A DNA stretch of 64,000 bases, from NCBI RefSeq assembly GCF_030814655.1, contig NZ_JAUSVK010000001.1, positions 2,561,501 to 2,625,500 on the forward strand, given 5' to 3'. Origin of the DNA: Labrys monachus (lineage in GTDB: Bacteria; Pseudomonadota; Alphaproteobacteria; Rhizobiales; Labraceae). Numbering within the stretch: the stretch's first letter is position 1; each line of letters starts with the position of its first letter. The notes under the pieces are model-generated. The model ran no database searches. It was not told the DNA's origin and worked only from the letters and a program-made list of their open reading frames with translations. The position numbers and the translations under genes are program-made. Below, piece after piece: positions 57,046-64,000 of the stretch.

Positions 57046-57283
57046 CGCAGCGTTGCCGTCCGGCCTGGATGGGGAGGTCGAGCAGGTCATCGCCGCGTGC
57101 GGCGGCGATCCCAAGGAGGCGGTCAGGGCGCTGGTGGTTTCCAACGCCCATCTTCAGGCCGAACTGGCATCGCTCGATGCCGAGATGGCGCAGTTGCTCG
57201 CGGATGTCTCGCGCGGCTATGCCCGGGGCCATTGGGACTGGCTTCTGGAGCGGGCCGACGTCCCGATTCCCTATCTGCGCTGA
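57026..57283 (+). CDS. Conserved hypothetical small protein, SOS-box operon gene 2
   Basis: An 85-residue soluble protein. After a short variable start it has ACGGDPKEAVRALVVSNAHL, a coiled-coil-like AELASLDAEMAQLLADVS, and RGYARGHWDWLLE near the C-terminus; the GDPxEAVxAL...YARG pattern recalls small unknown proteins of rhizobia. No function is recognised. The ATG at 57026 follows GGAGAGG (57016-57022). It overlaps gene 1 by 20 bp in another frame, so the two are translationally linked. Confidence 0.75.
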   Translation: MPLSCTDAALPSGLDGEVEQVIAACGGDPKEAVRALVVSNAHLQAELASLDAEMAQLLADVSRGYARGHWDWLLERADVPIPYLR

Positions 57284-57337
57284 GCCGCGCTCCTCTCCCT
57301 CTGGAGCGCGCGGGGCCTGTCGCCGGCCGGCATCATG

Positions 57338-57368
57338 AAAAAGCCGTCGCTCCAGCGGGCGACGGCTT
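57338..57368 (-). terminator. Intrinsic terminator of the outer-membrane protein gene
   Basis: On the minus strand AAGCCGTCGC pairs perfectly with GCGACGGCTT (57368-57359 and 57350-57341) around an 8-nt loop and is followed by a T-run (AAAAA at 57338-57342 on the plus strand). It is 27 bp past the stop of the gene at 57395. It could also stop the converging small-protein operon. Confidence 0.88.
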
Positions 57369-57394
57369 CCTGCAGTGGCGGTTCGTCCCGGCGA

Positions 57395-58075
57395 TCAGAA
57401 CTTGTAGGAGACGCCGATCAGGGTCGAGACTTCGTTGAAGCGGATCTTCACCCGGTCGCCGAAGAAGTTGGAGTTCTGCTTGCCGAAATCGGTGTAGCGG
57501 ACCTCGCCGCGCAGCAGCCAGTGATCGTCGATGGCATATTCGACGCCGCCGCCGACCGTCCAGCCGACACGGGTCTTGCTGCTCGAAGCGCTGCCGATGT
57601 CCGGGATGTACACGCTGAGCTTCTGGTCGCCGAAGGCGACGCCGGCGGTCACATAGGGCAGGAACCGGTCGAAGGCGTAGCCGAGGCGGGCGCGGACCGA
57701 ACCCTGCCAGTCGCTCTTGAACTTGGCCGAGCCGAAGGTGCCGTCGACGGTCTGAGAGGTCGTCTTCGACAGGCTGGTGTAGTCGATGTCGCCTTCGAGG
57801 CCGATCACGACATTGTTGTCGAATTCCTCATTGTAGCCGACATGGCCGCCGCCGATGAAGCCGGTGTTGTTGAACTTGGCGCGGATGCCGAATTCCGAGT
57901 CGGTGGCCTTGGCGTCGCTGAAGACGGCGCCGAGGTGGACACCGGCGTAGAAGCCCGTCCAGCTGAACGGCAATTCGACGGGCGCAGCCGGTTCAACCGG
58001 CTGGGGCGCGAGATCGGCGGCAAAAGCCGCGGTCGACGTCATAAGGAGAGCGAAGGCGGCGATGCATGTTTTCAT
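57395..58075 (-). CDS. Outer-membrane beta-barrel protein (Omp25/Omp31/RopB-like)
   Basis: A 226-residue porin-like protein. The signal peptide MKTCIAAFALLMTSTAAFAAD is cleaved after AFA. The mature protein starts with a Pro-rich stretch and FSWTGFYAGVHLGAVF, the standard first strand of rhizobial Omp25/31 proteins, continues with alternating strand patterns (GGGHVGYNEEFDNNVVIGLEGDIDY), and ends with the outer-membrane C-terminal phenylalanine in LIGVSYKF. Two in-frame starts further upstream (58084 and 58090) are less likely. It is flanked by a strong terminator. Confidence 0.9.
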   Translation of the reverse strand: MKTCIAAFALLMTSTAAFAADLAPQPVEPAAPVELPFSWTGFYAGVHLGAVFSDAKATDSEFGIRAKFNNTGFIGGGHVGYNEEFDNNVVIGLEGDIDYTSLSKTTSQTVDGTFGSAKFKSDWQGSVRARLGYAFDRFLPYVTAGVAFGDQKLSVYIPDIGSASSSKTRVGWTVGGGVEYAIDDHWLLRGEVRYTDFGKQNSNFFGDRVKIRFNEVSTLIGVSYKF

Positions 58076-58353
58076 GAGACTCATCCACAATGTTCAGATG
58101 GCTTTAATTAGCATCTTTTCTGCCCGAAATCTGTAGTAAAAAAGCCGTGATCAAGCGGGTTTCGACATAATTACCTTATTCCGGCCCGCGCCGCTGCCGC
58201 GATCACGGCATCCGGCGCTCCTGCCGTTGCGGCATATCGCAGCCCCGCCTTGCGGGCTGCCGTTGACGCACCGATCCTTTTTGGGATTCACGCTCCGGTC
58301 CGGCAGTGGTAGGAAGGCCCCGCCGAACTAACGAGATCGACGGAGAACATGCA

Positions 58354-58749
58354 TTGAATGCGGCAAAATCACTCATCGGTGCATTGGCGCTGGTCTGTCT
58401 CGCTTCTCCGGGCGAAGCCCTCGACGGGGACACGAGGCGGCAGCTGATGGAACTCGCGCCCCAGGCCCGTCTGGAGCAGGCCTATGATACCGAAGCGATG
58501 CGCCACATCAACAAGGATAAGAATCCGTACACGGCCGACAAGGTGATCGCCTACACCTTCGAGGATCCGGTGTTGCATCACGATGCGATCATCGCGCCGG
58601 GCGCCGTCTTCCGCAGCAAGGGCGACTGGTATCATCTGTCCTATCAATGCAGCACAGGCCCGCGGCATGTCGAGGTCCAGTCCCTGAACTATAAGATCGG
58701 CGACAAGATCCCCCGCGCCGCCTGGGAGAAGTACAACCTTTACAATTGA
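58354..58749 (+). CDS. DUF930 secreted protein
   Basis: A 131-residue protein with a signal peptide (MNAAKSLIGALALVCLASPGEAL) and a single DUF930 domain, seen in QRQLMELAPQARLEQAYDTEAM and the C-terminal CSTGPRHVEVQSLNYKIGDKIPR. The start is TTG at 58354, supported by GGAG at 58342-58345 with 8-bp spacing; other in-frame starts lie before the signal and lack a ribosome-binding site. Function unknown; periplasmic by prediction. It follows the divergent outer-membrane protein gene. Confidence 0.8.
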   Translation: MNAAKSLIGALALVCLASPGEALDGDTRRQLMELAPQARLEQAYDTEAMRHINKDKNPYTADKVIAYTFEDPVLHHDAIIAPGAVFRSKGDWYHLSYQCSTGPRHVEVQSLNYKIGDKIPRAAWEKYNLYN

Positions 58750-58921
58750 CGGCGCATGCCGCCGCCGATCGCATCCGTTCGGCCCCCGCCTTCGTGCAGG
58801 AAAGGACAAAGTCCGGCCTTGTCCGCGGCTGATGGGACGGGGGCGAGGCCGCGGCGGCAATAGCGGCTTCGGCCGATGCCGAGCCCCGCCGCAAGCACCC
58901 CATGCCGCCACCGGCTCCTGG

Positions 58922-59245
58922 TCAAAATCGGTATGTGATGAAGTGGTGGTGGTTCCTGCCCGTCTCCACATCGTCGAAATACAGCCAGATTGCCTTGACG
59001 GCGCCGTCTTCCCGCATCTGGGGATGGACATCGGTCAATCGAACGCGGGGCTCGTTGCGGGCGAGATGGATCTTCACGGCTTCGGCCACTTCACTTGCGG
59101 TGAGGCCGGTCTTCGACCGCGAGCGCCCTTCCAGGAGCGCGAAGCATCTCTCCGGATGATGCGGCAATTCTCCAGGCGACGTCCTGAGCAGCTGCCCCAT
59201 GCGGATCTTGAGCGCATCCAGCCTGTCTGCGGGCGTTGTGGACAT
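58922..59245 (-). CDS. Hypothetical protein
   Basis: A 107-residue protein starting MSTTPADRLDALKIRMGQLL and ending GRNHHHFITYRF. Charged, probably soluble; no signal peptide, membrane segment or named motif is visible. Codon use is like its neighbours. A longer frame from 59320 has a Cys/Trp-containing leader and is less likely. No operon partner. I do not recognise the family. Confidence 0.5.
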   Translation of the reverse strand: MSTTPADRLDALKIRMGQLLRTSPGELPHHPERCFALLEGRSRSKTGLTASEVAEAVKIHLARNEPRVRLTDVHPQMREDGAVKAIWLYFDDVETGRNHHHFITYRF

Positions 59246-59471
59246 AGTGCCGATATCCGTCGCGAGCCGCCATGTCTGCGCTCCGACGATCCGATAGCAT
59301 CGATGTGGCCCGCGGGCCACGCCTTTCGCCTTTCGCCATCCCCGGCCGGAACCTTCGCCGCCACCGCAGATTTCATGATCGGAAAGCCTGCACGCGGCAG
59401 CAGCTTCCCTTACGTATTGTCAGGTCCTAGAAGTTTCCCCCCCTTTCGCCCAGCGCGTCGGAGAAAAGTCG

Positions 59472-60119
59472 TTGCCTAAAGTCGCCCGTCTCGTCGGAGC
59501 TGTCCTGACGCAGTTGCGTGTCCTCTGTCTCAGGGCCGCCGGTCATGACATCCGGGTCGCTTTCGGATCCACGATCCACCGTTCCGCGACAGTCAGCGCC
59601 CGAAAGGGAAGGATTCGCATCGGCGCCAGGACGCATCTCCTGCCGGGGAGTTCCATCACCTGCGCACGAGGTTCGTTCAGCGCCGGCGAGAACATGTTGC
59701 TGGGCACGGGTGCCCTGATCGGAACCGGCAACGGCAAGATGACGGTCGGCTCCGACATCTTCATCGGTCCCTACTGCGTCATCGGGGGCGGAGGGGACCT
59801 CTCGATCGGAAGCGACGTCATGATCGCCTCGCATTCGCGCATCATGTCGTCCGAGCACATCATCGACGACAGCGCGCAATCCATATGGGCCGTCACCACC
59901 AGGGGGGTGAGAATCGGATCGGGCGTCTGGCTGGGAGCCGGCGTGACGGTCCTGGACGGCTCGGATCTTGCAGACGGGACGGTGGTGGGCGCCGGCGCCG
60001 TGATCAGGGCGAAGACGGATGCCAATTCCATCTATGTCGGCATTCCCGCCAGGAAGCTCCGGGAGCGCCGCCTGACCCCGCACGAGCCGATGCCGGAAGG
60101 ACCGCGCCCGCAGGATTGA
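59472..60119 (+). CDS. Left-handed beta-helix acyltransferase (hexapeptide family)
   Basis: A 215-residue protein. After a hydrophobic start, residues ~35-190 are hexapeptide-repeat turns (for example IRIGARTHLLPGSSITCARGSFSAGENMLLGTGALIGTG, SDIFIGPYCVIGG, VRIGSGVWLGAGVTVLDG), ending NSIYVGIPARKLRE, the standard cap of sugar O-acetyltransferases. The start is TTG at 59472 with GGAG at 59460-59463. It probably acetylates a surface polysaccharide sugar, but no other polysaccharide gene is adjacent. A histidine usually found in the active site is in SSEHIIDDS. Confidence 0.85.
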   Translation: MPKVARLVGAVLTQLRVLCLRAAGHDIRVAFGSTIHRSATVSARKGRIRIGARTHLLPGSSITCARGSFSAGENMLLGTGALIGTGNGKMTVGSDIFIGPYCVIGGGGDLSIGSDVMIASHSRIMSSEHIIDDSAQSIWAVTTRGVRIGSGVWLGAGVTVLDGSDLADGTVVGAGAVIRAKTDANSIYVGIPARKLRERRLTPHEPMPEGPRPQD

Positions 60120-60162
60120 GCCGGACTTCCCCGCCTCTCCGGCCGGTCGGAGAGGCCAACCT

Positions 60163-60600
60163 CTACGTCGTGCCGCCGAGCTTCTTGGGCAGGATCTTCT
60201 TGCGTTTCTGGCCGAGCCCCATCTGCTTGGCGAGTTCCGAGCGCGATTTGGCATAATTGGGCGCGACCATCGGATAATCGGGCGGCAGCCCCCATTTGGC
60301 GCGGTATTCGTCCGGCGTAATGCCGTATTGGGACTTCAGGTGCCGCTTCAGAGACTTGTACTTCTGACCGTCCTCCAGGCTGATGATGTAGTCTGGAGTA
60401 ATGGACTTCTTGATCGGCACCGCCGGCGTCAGTTTGGAATCGGCCGGCTCGTCCAGCTCTTCGCCTTTCGCCAGCCTGATCAGGGCGGCGTGGACATCCG
60501 CGATGACCTTGGGAAGGTCGGCGAGGGCTACGCTGTTGTTCGATACATAAGCCGATACAATATCTGCGGTAATCCCGATATCGACGTCATCCACTTCCAC
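60163..60600 (-). CDS. MucR/Ros-family regulator lacking two zinc ligands
   Basis: A 145-residue regulator that in rhizobia controls polysaccharide and virulence genes. The Ros/MucR DNA-binding domain is clear: SLEDGQKYKSLKRHLKSQYGITPDEYRAKWGLPPDYPMVAPNYAK. In Ros the zinc site is Cys-x2-Asp-x9-His-x4-His; here the Cys is Ser (IISLEDG) and the last His is Gln (RHLKSQYG), leaving Asp and one His. Similar zinc-less family members are known in Mesorhizobium and still fold. Family assignment is certain; zinc loss is read directly. Confidence 0.92.
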   Translation of the reverse strand: MEVDDVDIGITADIVSAYVSNNSVALADLPKVIADVHAALIRLAKGEELDEPADSKLTPAVPIKKSITPDYIISLEDGQKYKSLKRHLKSQYGITPDEYRAKWGLPPDYPMVAPNYAKSRSELAKQMGLGQKRKKILPKKLGGTT

Positions 60601-60908
60601 TTCTCCAAGGCGACTTTGTCAACAAGGGATGCATAGATATTTTGCACTGCTCCGGCAAGATGAATCGATGATCACGACGTGCTGCGCCGAGCCGGCGAAG
60701 GCCACCCGCCCGCAGAGCGTTGCTTGGCGGGAACAAAAAGATCAAGTATTTGACAAAAAAGGCGCTTGCGGGAAACTCGGCAGGGCGCATCCGGCTGCGG
60801 CCGGCCCCGGGAGGATAGTTCGTATCTACTTTGTTCCGACCGGAGCGAACAAGAAATTTATACTTTTTCGGCCCTTCCGGTCATCGGCTCCCCCATGCCG
60901 GCGCGGCC
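60601..60908. other. Intergenic region between mucR-like and L,D-transpeptidase genes
   Basis: 308 bp without a convincing gene. It contains A/T-rich tracts (expected at MucR-bound DNA), a TTGACA at 60750-60755, and an imperfect hairpin TTGTTC/GAACAA (60831-60836 with 60847-60852) that may be a weak transcript end for the transpeptidase gene. Confidence 0.45.
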
Positions 60909-62162
60909 TCAACCCGGCATGTCGTTGGAAACGACGGCGAGCGAGGCATAGCCATCCTTGTTGTAGATGTCGTCACGGAACTGGATGATGCCCTCCGGCG
61001 TCGCCCAGGCGGTGACATAGGTCCAGAACACCGGCACCTTCTGCAGCGGCGCCGCCGTGACATGGTCACCGGAGCGGATCACCTCGTCGATGCGCTCGCG
61101 GGTATAGTCCGTGCCCTGGAGGATCCAGGCGCAGAGGTCGCGCACGTCCTGCACGCGGGCGCAGCCGGAGGAATCGAAGTGATATTCGGAGCCGAAAAGC
61201 GATTTTTCCGGCGTGTCGTGCATATAGACGCCATAGGCGTTGGCGATGTTGATGCGGACCTGCCCGAGTGAATTGTCGAAGCCCGGATCCTGCGTGAACC
61301 GCATGCGGGTGGCCTCGTCGGTGTTCCAGTCGATCTGATCGGCCCGGATCTCCTGTCCCTGCGGATCGTAGATGCGGATATGATGGTCGGCCAGGTAGTC
61401 CGGCTCCTTCTGCATCATCGGGATCAGGTCCTTCTTGATGATGGAGAGCGGCACCGTCCAGAACGGGTTGAAGTTGACGTTCTGCACTTGCGTCGACATC
61501 ACCGGCGAAGGACGGTCGGGCCTGCCGACGATGGTGTTGTGGCGCTGCTCGACCGTGCCGTTGTTGACGGCCTCCGCCTCCGTGGCGGGTATGTTCATCA
61601 TGATGTAGCGGCCGCCGAGATTGCCATCCATCGCGCGCAGGCGCACGAGGTTGATCTGCAGCTGGTTGACCCGCACGTCGATCGGGATGGCGAGAGCCGC
61701 GCGCGAGGTGTCGCCGACGACGCCGCTGGCGAGGATGCCGTGGCGGGCCTGGAAGCGCCTGACGGATCCCTCCAGATAGGAATCGAAGACGTCGGAATCG
61801 GCCAGGGACGGCGCGAGGTCGCCGGAGACGACGAGGCGGCGGCGCAGCGACACGACGTCCGCGTTCCGGTCGCCGAGCTGAAGGCGTTCCTTGCCGCCGA
61901 CCCGCGGCCAGCCGCCCCGGCCGGCGATCTCGGTATATTTCCGCAAGGCGTTCTCGGTCGCCTGCAGCGTATAGGGCGAGAACAAAGGCGAGGCGCTGGC
62001 GTCGACGTCGACCGGGCTGGCGATGGAGTCGTAGTCCTCCTTCATTTCCATCTGGCCGAGGTCGAGATTGTTGGCCCGCGCGGCCCGCGCCAGGAGGGAT
62101 GCCGCGATGCCCGAGGTGAAAGCCGTCAGCAGATGTCGGCGTGAAATCGAGGGCATGGTCAT
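60909..62162 (-). CDS. L,D-transpeptidase (YcbB-like) with Tat-type signal
   Basis: A 417-residue periplasmic enzyme that makes 3-3 peptidoglycan cross-links or anchors. The N-terminus SISRRHLLTAFTSGIAASLLARAARA has a twin-arginine SRRxLL signal. A PGRP-like/peptidoglycan-binding helix domain follows (about 80-150, LGDRNADVVSLRRRLVVSGDL), then the YkuD catalytic domain (about 170-390) with GVYMHDTPEKSLFG and the active HFDSSGCARVQDV (His and Cys of HxxSxGCxR). The start at 62162 is one of two close ATGs. In rhizobia such enzymes shape polar growth and barrel anchoring. Confidence 0.88.
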   Translation of the reverse strand: MTMPSISRRHLLTAFTSGIAASLLARAARANNLDLGQMEMKEDYDSIASPVDVDASASPLFSPYTLQATENALRKYTEIAGRGGWPRVGGKERLQLGDRNADVVSLRRRLVVSGDLAPSLADSDVFDSYLEGSVRRFQARHGILASGVVGDTSRAALAIPIDVRVNQLQINLVRLRAMDGNLGGRYIMMNIPATEAEAVNNGTVEQRHNTIVGRPDRPSPVMSTQVQNVNFNPFWTVPLSIIKKDLIPMMQKEPDYLADHHIRIYDPQGQEIRADQIDWNTDEATRMRFTQDPGFDNSLGQVRINIANAYGVYMHDTPEKSLFGSEYHFDSSGCARVQDVRDLCAWILQGTDYTRERIDEVIRSGDHVTAAPLQKVPVFWTYVTAWATPEGIIQFRDDIYNKDGYASLAVVSNDMPG

Positions 62163-62328
62163 GATCCGCCTTTTGAGGACATCCCGACAAAGCGGCGGAC
62201 CAGATGACACCTCGATCGGCGCATGCCGGCCGCCCGCCGGACAAGCCATCATTGCTCGCGGCGAAAAGCGGCGAAATCACGCAGGCTCGGCAGGATGGAC
62301 AGGCTCCTCACCGGGAATTGAAGCCGTG

Positions 62329-62592
62329 TCATCGGATGTGAGGATGAGCCGGGCGAGACGGGCAAGCCCGCGACGAGTTCGATGGAATCGGGCCGGGGAT
62401 CTTCGACAGGTCGAGGGGGCCGAACTCTTCTTCGAACTTGGAGCGCCAGTCTTCTTCCGACATCACGCCGGCCGTGGCCCAGACATCAAGCGCGTCCACC
62501 GACACCCAAGGCCCGTTGGGCTTCAACATGGCGAACGCCGAGGAAGTGTTGAACAACACCGCCGGCCGCCAATCCCAATCGCAGAATGTCAT
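62329..62592 (-). CDS. Small conserved hypothetical protein
   Basis: An 87-residue protein starting MTFCDWDWRPAVLFNTSSAF and continuing LKPNGPWVSVDALDVWATAGVMSEEDW and FEEEFGPLDLSKIPG. It is Trp/Asp-rich, soluble and without signal or membrane segment. The compact, motif-like sequence looks like a real conserved protein, but I do not recognise the family. An upstream ATG at 62622 would add ten residues. No operon partner; between the L,D-transpeptidase and tRNA-Gly. Confidence 0.55.
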   Translation of the reverse strand: MTFCDWDWRPAVLFNTSSAFAMLKPNGPWVSVDALDVWATAGVMSEEDWRSKFEEEFGPLDLSKIPGPIPSNSSRACPSRPAHPHIR

Positions 62593-62758
62593 CGAAGGCA
62601 CCTCCAGCCAAAATGGAAGCAATGGTCGCCCGAATAGAAATTCTTCAGCGCGAGCTATAGTGGCATATCTAGCCGCAGCCCGTGGCGACTCGTAAATCGT
62701 GATCTCGCCGCCGCGTACGCCGCGTCCCGTATAAGCTACTGAAAAGTAATCGTATTTT

Positions 62759-62833
62759 TGGAGCGGGCGATGGGAATCGAACCCACGACATTCAGCTTGG
62801 GAAGCTGACGTTCTACCTCTGAACTACGCCCGC
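62759..62833 (-). tRNA. tRNA-Gly (anticodon CCC)
   Basis: A complete cloverleaf on the minus strand: acceptor GCGGGCG/CGCCCGC, D-arm GTTC...GAAC, anticodon arm TCAGC-TTCCCAA-GCTGA giving CCC at the anticodon, T-arm GTGGG-TTCGATT-CCCAT, and an encoded 3' TCCA. All stems pair. It reads GGG glycine codons. Confidence 0.95.
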
Positions 62834-62948
62834 GCGAGGCCTCGGCCCGCAACCATGCTTCCTGGCATCGTCCAGGAAAGACGGTCCCTCCTTCTATCTT
62901 ATTTGTTCGGGCGCAATCAAGGCCGTCCGCGGGGCGGCGGGACATTTC

Positions 62949-64000
62949 CTATGAGCCGGTCTCGCGCAGGGGCGCGAGCGGGCCGGGGGCGGCCGGGCGG
63001 GAGGAGACCAGCTTGGGGCCGGGGGAAGGGCCCGTCATGCCGGGACGGGCCGGCAAGGCGCGGTGGCGCGCGTCGACGAGCGCCTGGAAATGGGCCAGCA
63101 GCGTGCGGTAGAGCGCTTCGCCCACCGCCGCGTCCTCGAGGCCGATGTCGATGTTCGGATTGTCGTTGATCTCGATGACGACGACGCCGGACCGCGTCTG
63201 CTTGAGATCGACGCCATAGAGGCCGTTGCCGATCAGGCGCGCGGCCCGCACCGCGGGGCCGATCACCTCGGCGGGCACCTCTTCCACCGCGACGGCTTGC
63301 GTCCTGCCCTCCACATGCCCGCCGGCCCCGTCGTGCTGGATGATCTGCCAGTGGCCCTCGCTCATGTGATATTTGGCCGCGAAGATCACCTCGCCCGCCA
63401 GGACGCCGATGCGCCAGTCGAACGGCGTATAGATGAATTCCTGCACGAGGATGATTTCCGAATGCTTCAGCATCATCCGCGCCATGTGCTCGAATTCAGC
63501 CCAGCTCTCCGCCTTTTTGACGCCGAGGCTGAAGGCGCCGTCGGGCACCTTGAGCACCACGGGATAGGCCAGGCCGCCCTCGAAGCGCGCCAGCGTCCGC
63601 CTGGTCACGAACAGCGTCTTCGGCGTGGCGACCTGGTTGCCGAGGAGGATTTCGGACAGGAAGGCCTTGTTGGTGCAGCGCAGGATCGAATCGGGGTCGT
63701 CGATCACCGGCATGCCTTCGTTCGCCGCCTTCCTGGCGAAGCGGAACGTATGATGGGCGATCGCCGTGGTCTCGCGGATGAACAGCGCGTCGAACTGGGT
63801 GAGACGCGAGAAGTCCTTCTTCTCGATGAGCTCGACGGCGATGTCCATGCCCTGGCCGATGCGGCCGATCGCCTGCAGCGTCTGCAGGTTCGACGGCGGC
63901 ATCGGGTCCGCGGGATCGTGCAGGATGGCGAGGTCCATGCGCGGGCCGCTGGCGGCCGGCGTCGCCCGCCAGGGCCGGCGCGAGAACCTGCCGAGGCCGT
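62949..64000 (-). CDS. RimK-type ATP-grasp ligase (5' end beyond the window)
   Basis: At least 350 residues; the frame continues past position 64000 (GLGRFSRRPWRATPAAS... precedes the ATG at 63938), so the true start is outside. The ATP-grasp fold is visible: CTNKAFLSEILLG, YPVVLKVPDGAFSLGVKKAE (ATP lysine), ILVQEFIYTPFDWRIGVLAG, and GVVVIEINDNPNIDIGLED with the metal-binding Glu/Asn. The closest class is RimK family alpha-L-glutamate ligase-like proteins, which add amino acids to a protein or small-molecule acceptor. The C-terminal ~45 residues are Pro-rich and variable. Substrate unknown. Confidence 0.85.
   Translation of the reverse strand, partial: GLGRFSRRPWRATPAASGPRMDLAILHDPADPMPPSNLQTLQAIGRIGQGMDIAVELIEKKDFSRLTQFDALFIRETTAIAHHTFRFARKAANEGMPVIDDPDSILRCTNKAFLSEILLGNQVATPKTLFVTRRTLARFEGGLAYPVVLKVPDGAFSLGVKKAESWAEFEHMARMMLKHSEIILVQEFIYTPFDWRIGVLAGEVIFAAKYHMSEGHWQIIQHDGAGGHVEGRTQAVAVEEVPAEVIGPAVRAARLIGNGLYGVDLKQTRSGVVVIEINDNPNIDIGLEDAAVGEALYRTLLAHFQALVDARHRALPARPGMTGPSPGPKLVSSRPAAPGPLAPLRETGS

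Noticed and set aside
60831-60852. TTGTTC/GAACAA inverted repeat as a regulatory site
   Set aside because: Six-base arms with a ten-base loop occur often by chance in such a region; kept only as a note in the intergenic entry.
62736-62945. Small minus-strand frame across tRNA-Gly
   Set aside because: The frame is read through the tRNA sequence; its peptide has no support.

Overview
This 64-kb window is high-GC, densely packed chromosomal DNA from an alphaproteobacterium, almost certainly of the order Hyphomicrobiales (Rhizobiales). The evidence is the gene set: a GcrA cell-cycle regulator with GANTC (CcrM) motifs clustered in promoters, a MucR/Ros regulator, a PodJ-like polar protein, an actA/phrR-like lnt-regulator-metK region, MmcB, a DUF6460 protein, and an RpoH-type CTTG/CTTATAT promoter before dnaK. 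The genus cannot be fixed from the sequence alone.

Layout. 1-5.2 kb: the end of a BMP-type solute-binding protein gene, mgsA, the dnaK-dnaJ chaperone operon and an NAD-dependent epimerase. 5.2-7.4 kb: a translationally coupled glycan operon (GT2 glycosyltransferase, methyltransferase, GtrA flippase). 7.4-9.2 kb: the only clearly foreign patch, with a dispersed repeat, a truncated gene, about 570 bp of AT-rich DNA and an intact IS5-family (IS427-group) element. 9.3-20.6 kb: housekeeping metabolism (pyrimidine nucleotidase, argB, DHA2 exporter, cfa, GguC/AraD1, dapE, dapD, MFS, M29 aminopeptidase). 20.7-27.1 kb: SWIM-SNF2 helicase, upp, rpoN, mmcB. 27.5-36.7 kb: coxG-like gene, then trmB, metK, a phrR-like regulator, lnt, a CorC/HlyC protein, ybeY, phoH and miaB, the last five tightly overlapping. 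36.9-44.5 kb: hydrolase, isomerase, gcrA, a solute-binding protein, SCO, MerR and the PodJ-like gene. 44.5-52 kb: the ligase-associated DNA repair cluster (PdeM phosphoesterase, Lhr-like helicase, TPR-methyltransferase, then divergently MBL exonuclease, ATP-dependent ligase, DUF6460). 52-64 kb: MATE exporter, SDR, esterase, deacetylase, a two-gene operon of small unknown proteins, an outer-membrane barrel protein, DUF930 protein, hexapeptide acyltransferase, MucR, L,D-transpeptidase, tRNA-Gly(CCC) and a RimK-type ATP-grasp gene running off the end.

Most content is ordinary core genome. The most interesting unexplained unit is the pair of small overlapping genes at 56797-57283. A perfect GAAC-N7-GAAC LexA box, three GANTC sites within 42 bp and a hairpin abutting the ribosome-binding site precede it, suggesting a small-protein operon under both SOS and cell-cycle methylation control. 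Other points: a MucR that has lost two zinc ligands, GANTC clusters before gcrA and the podJ-like gene, two copies of a roughly 105-nt structured intergenic repeat, and two families of short perfect palindromes at gene ends. No CRISPR array, prophage, toxin-antitoxin pair or biosynthetic cluster was seen.
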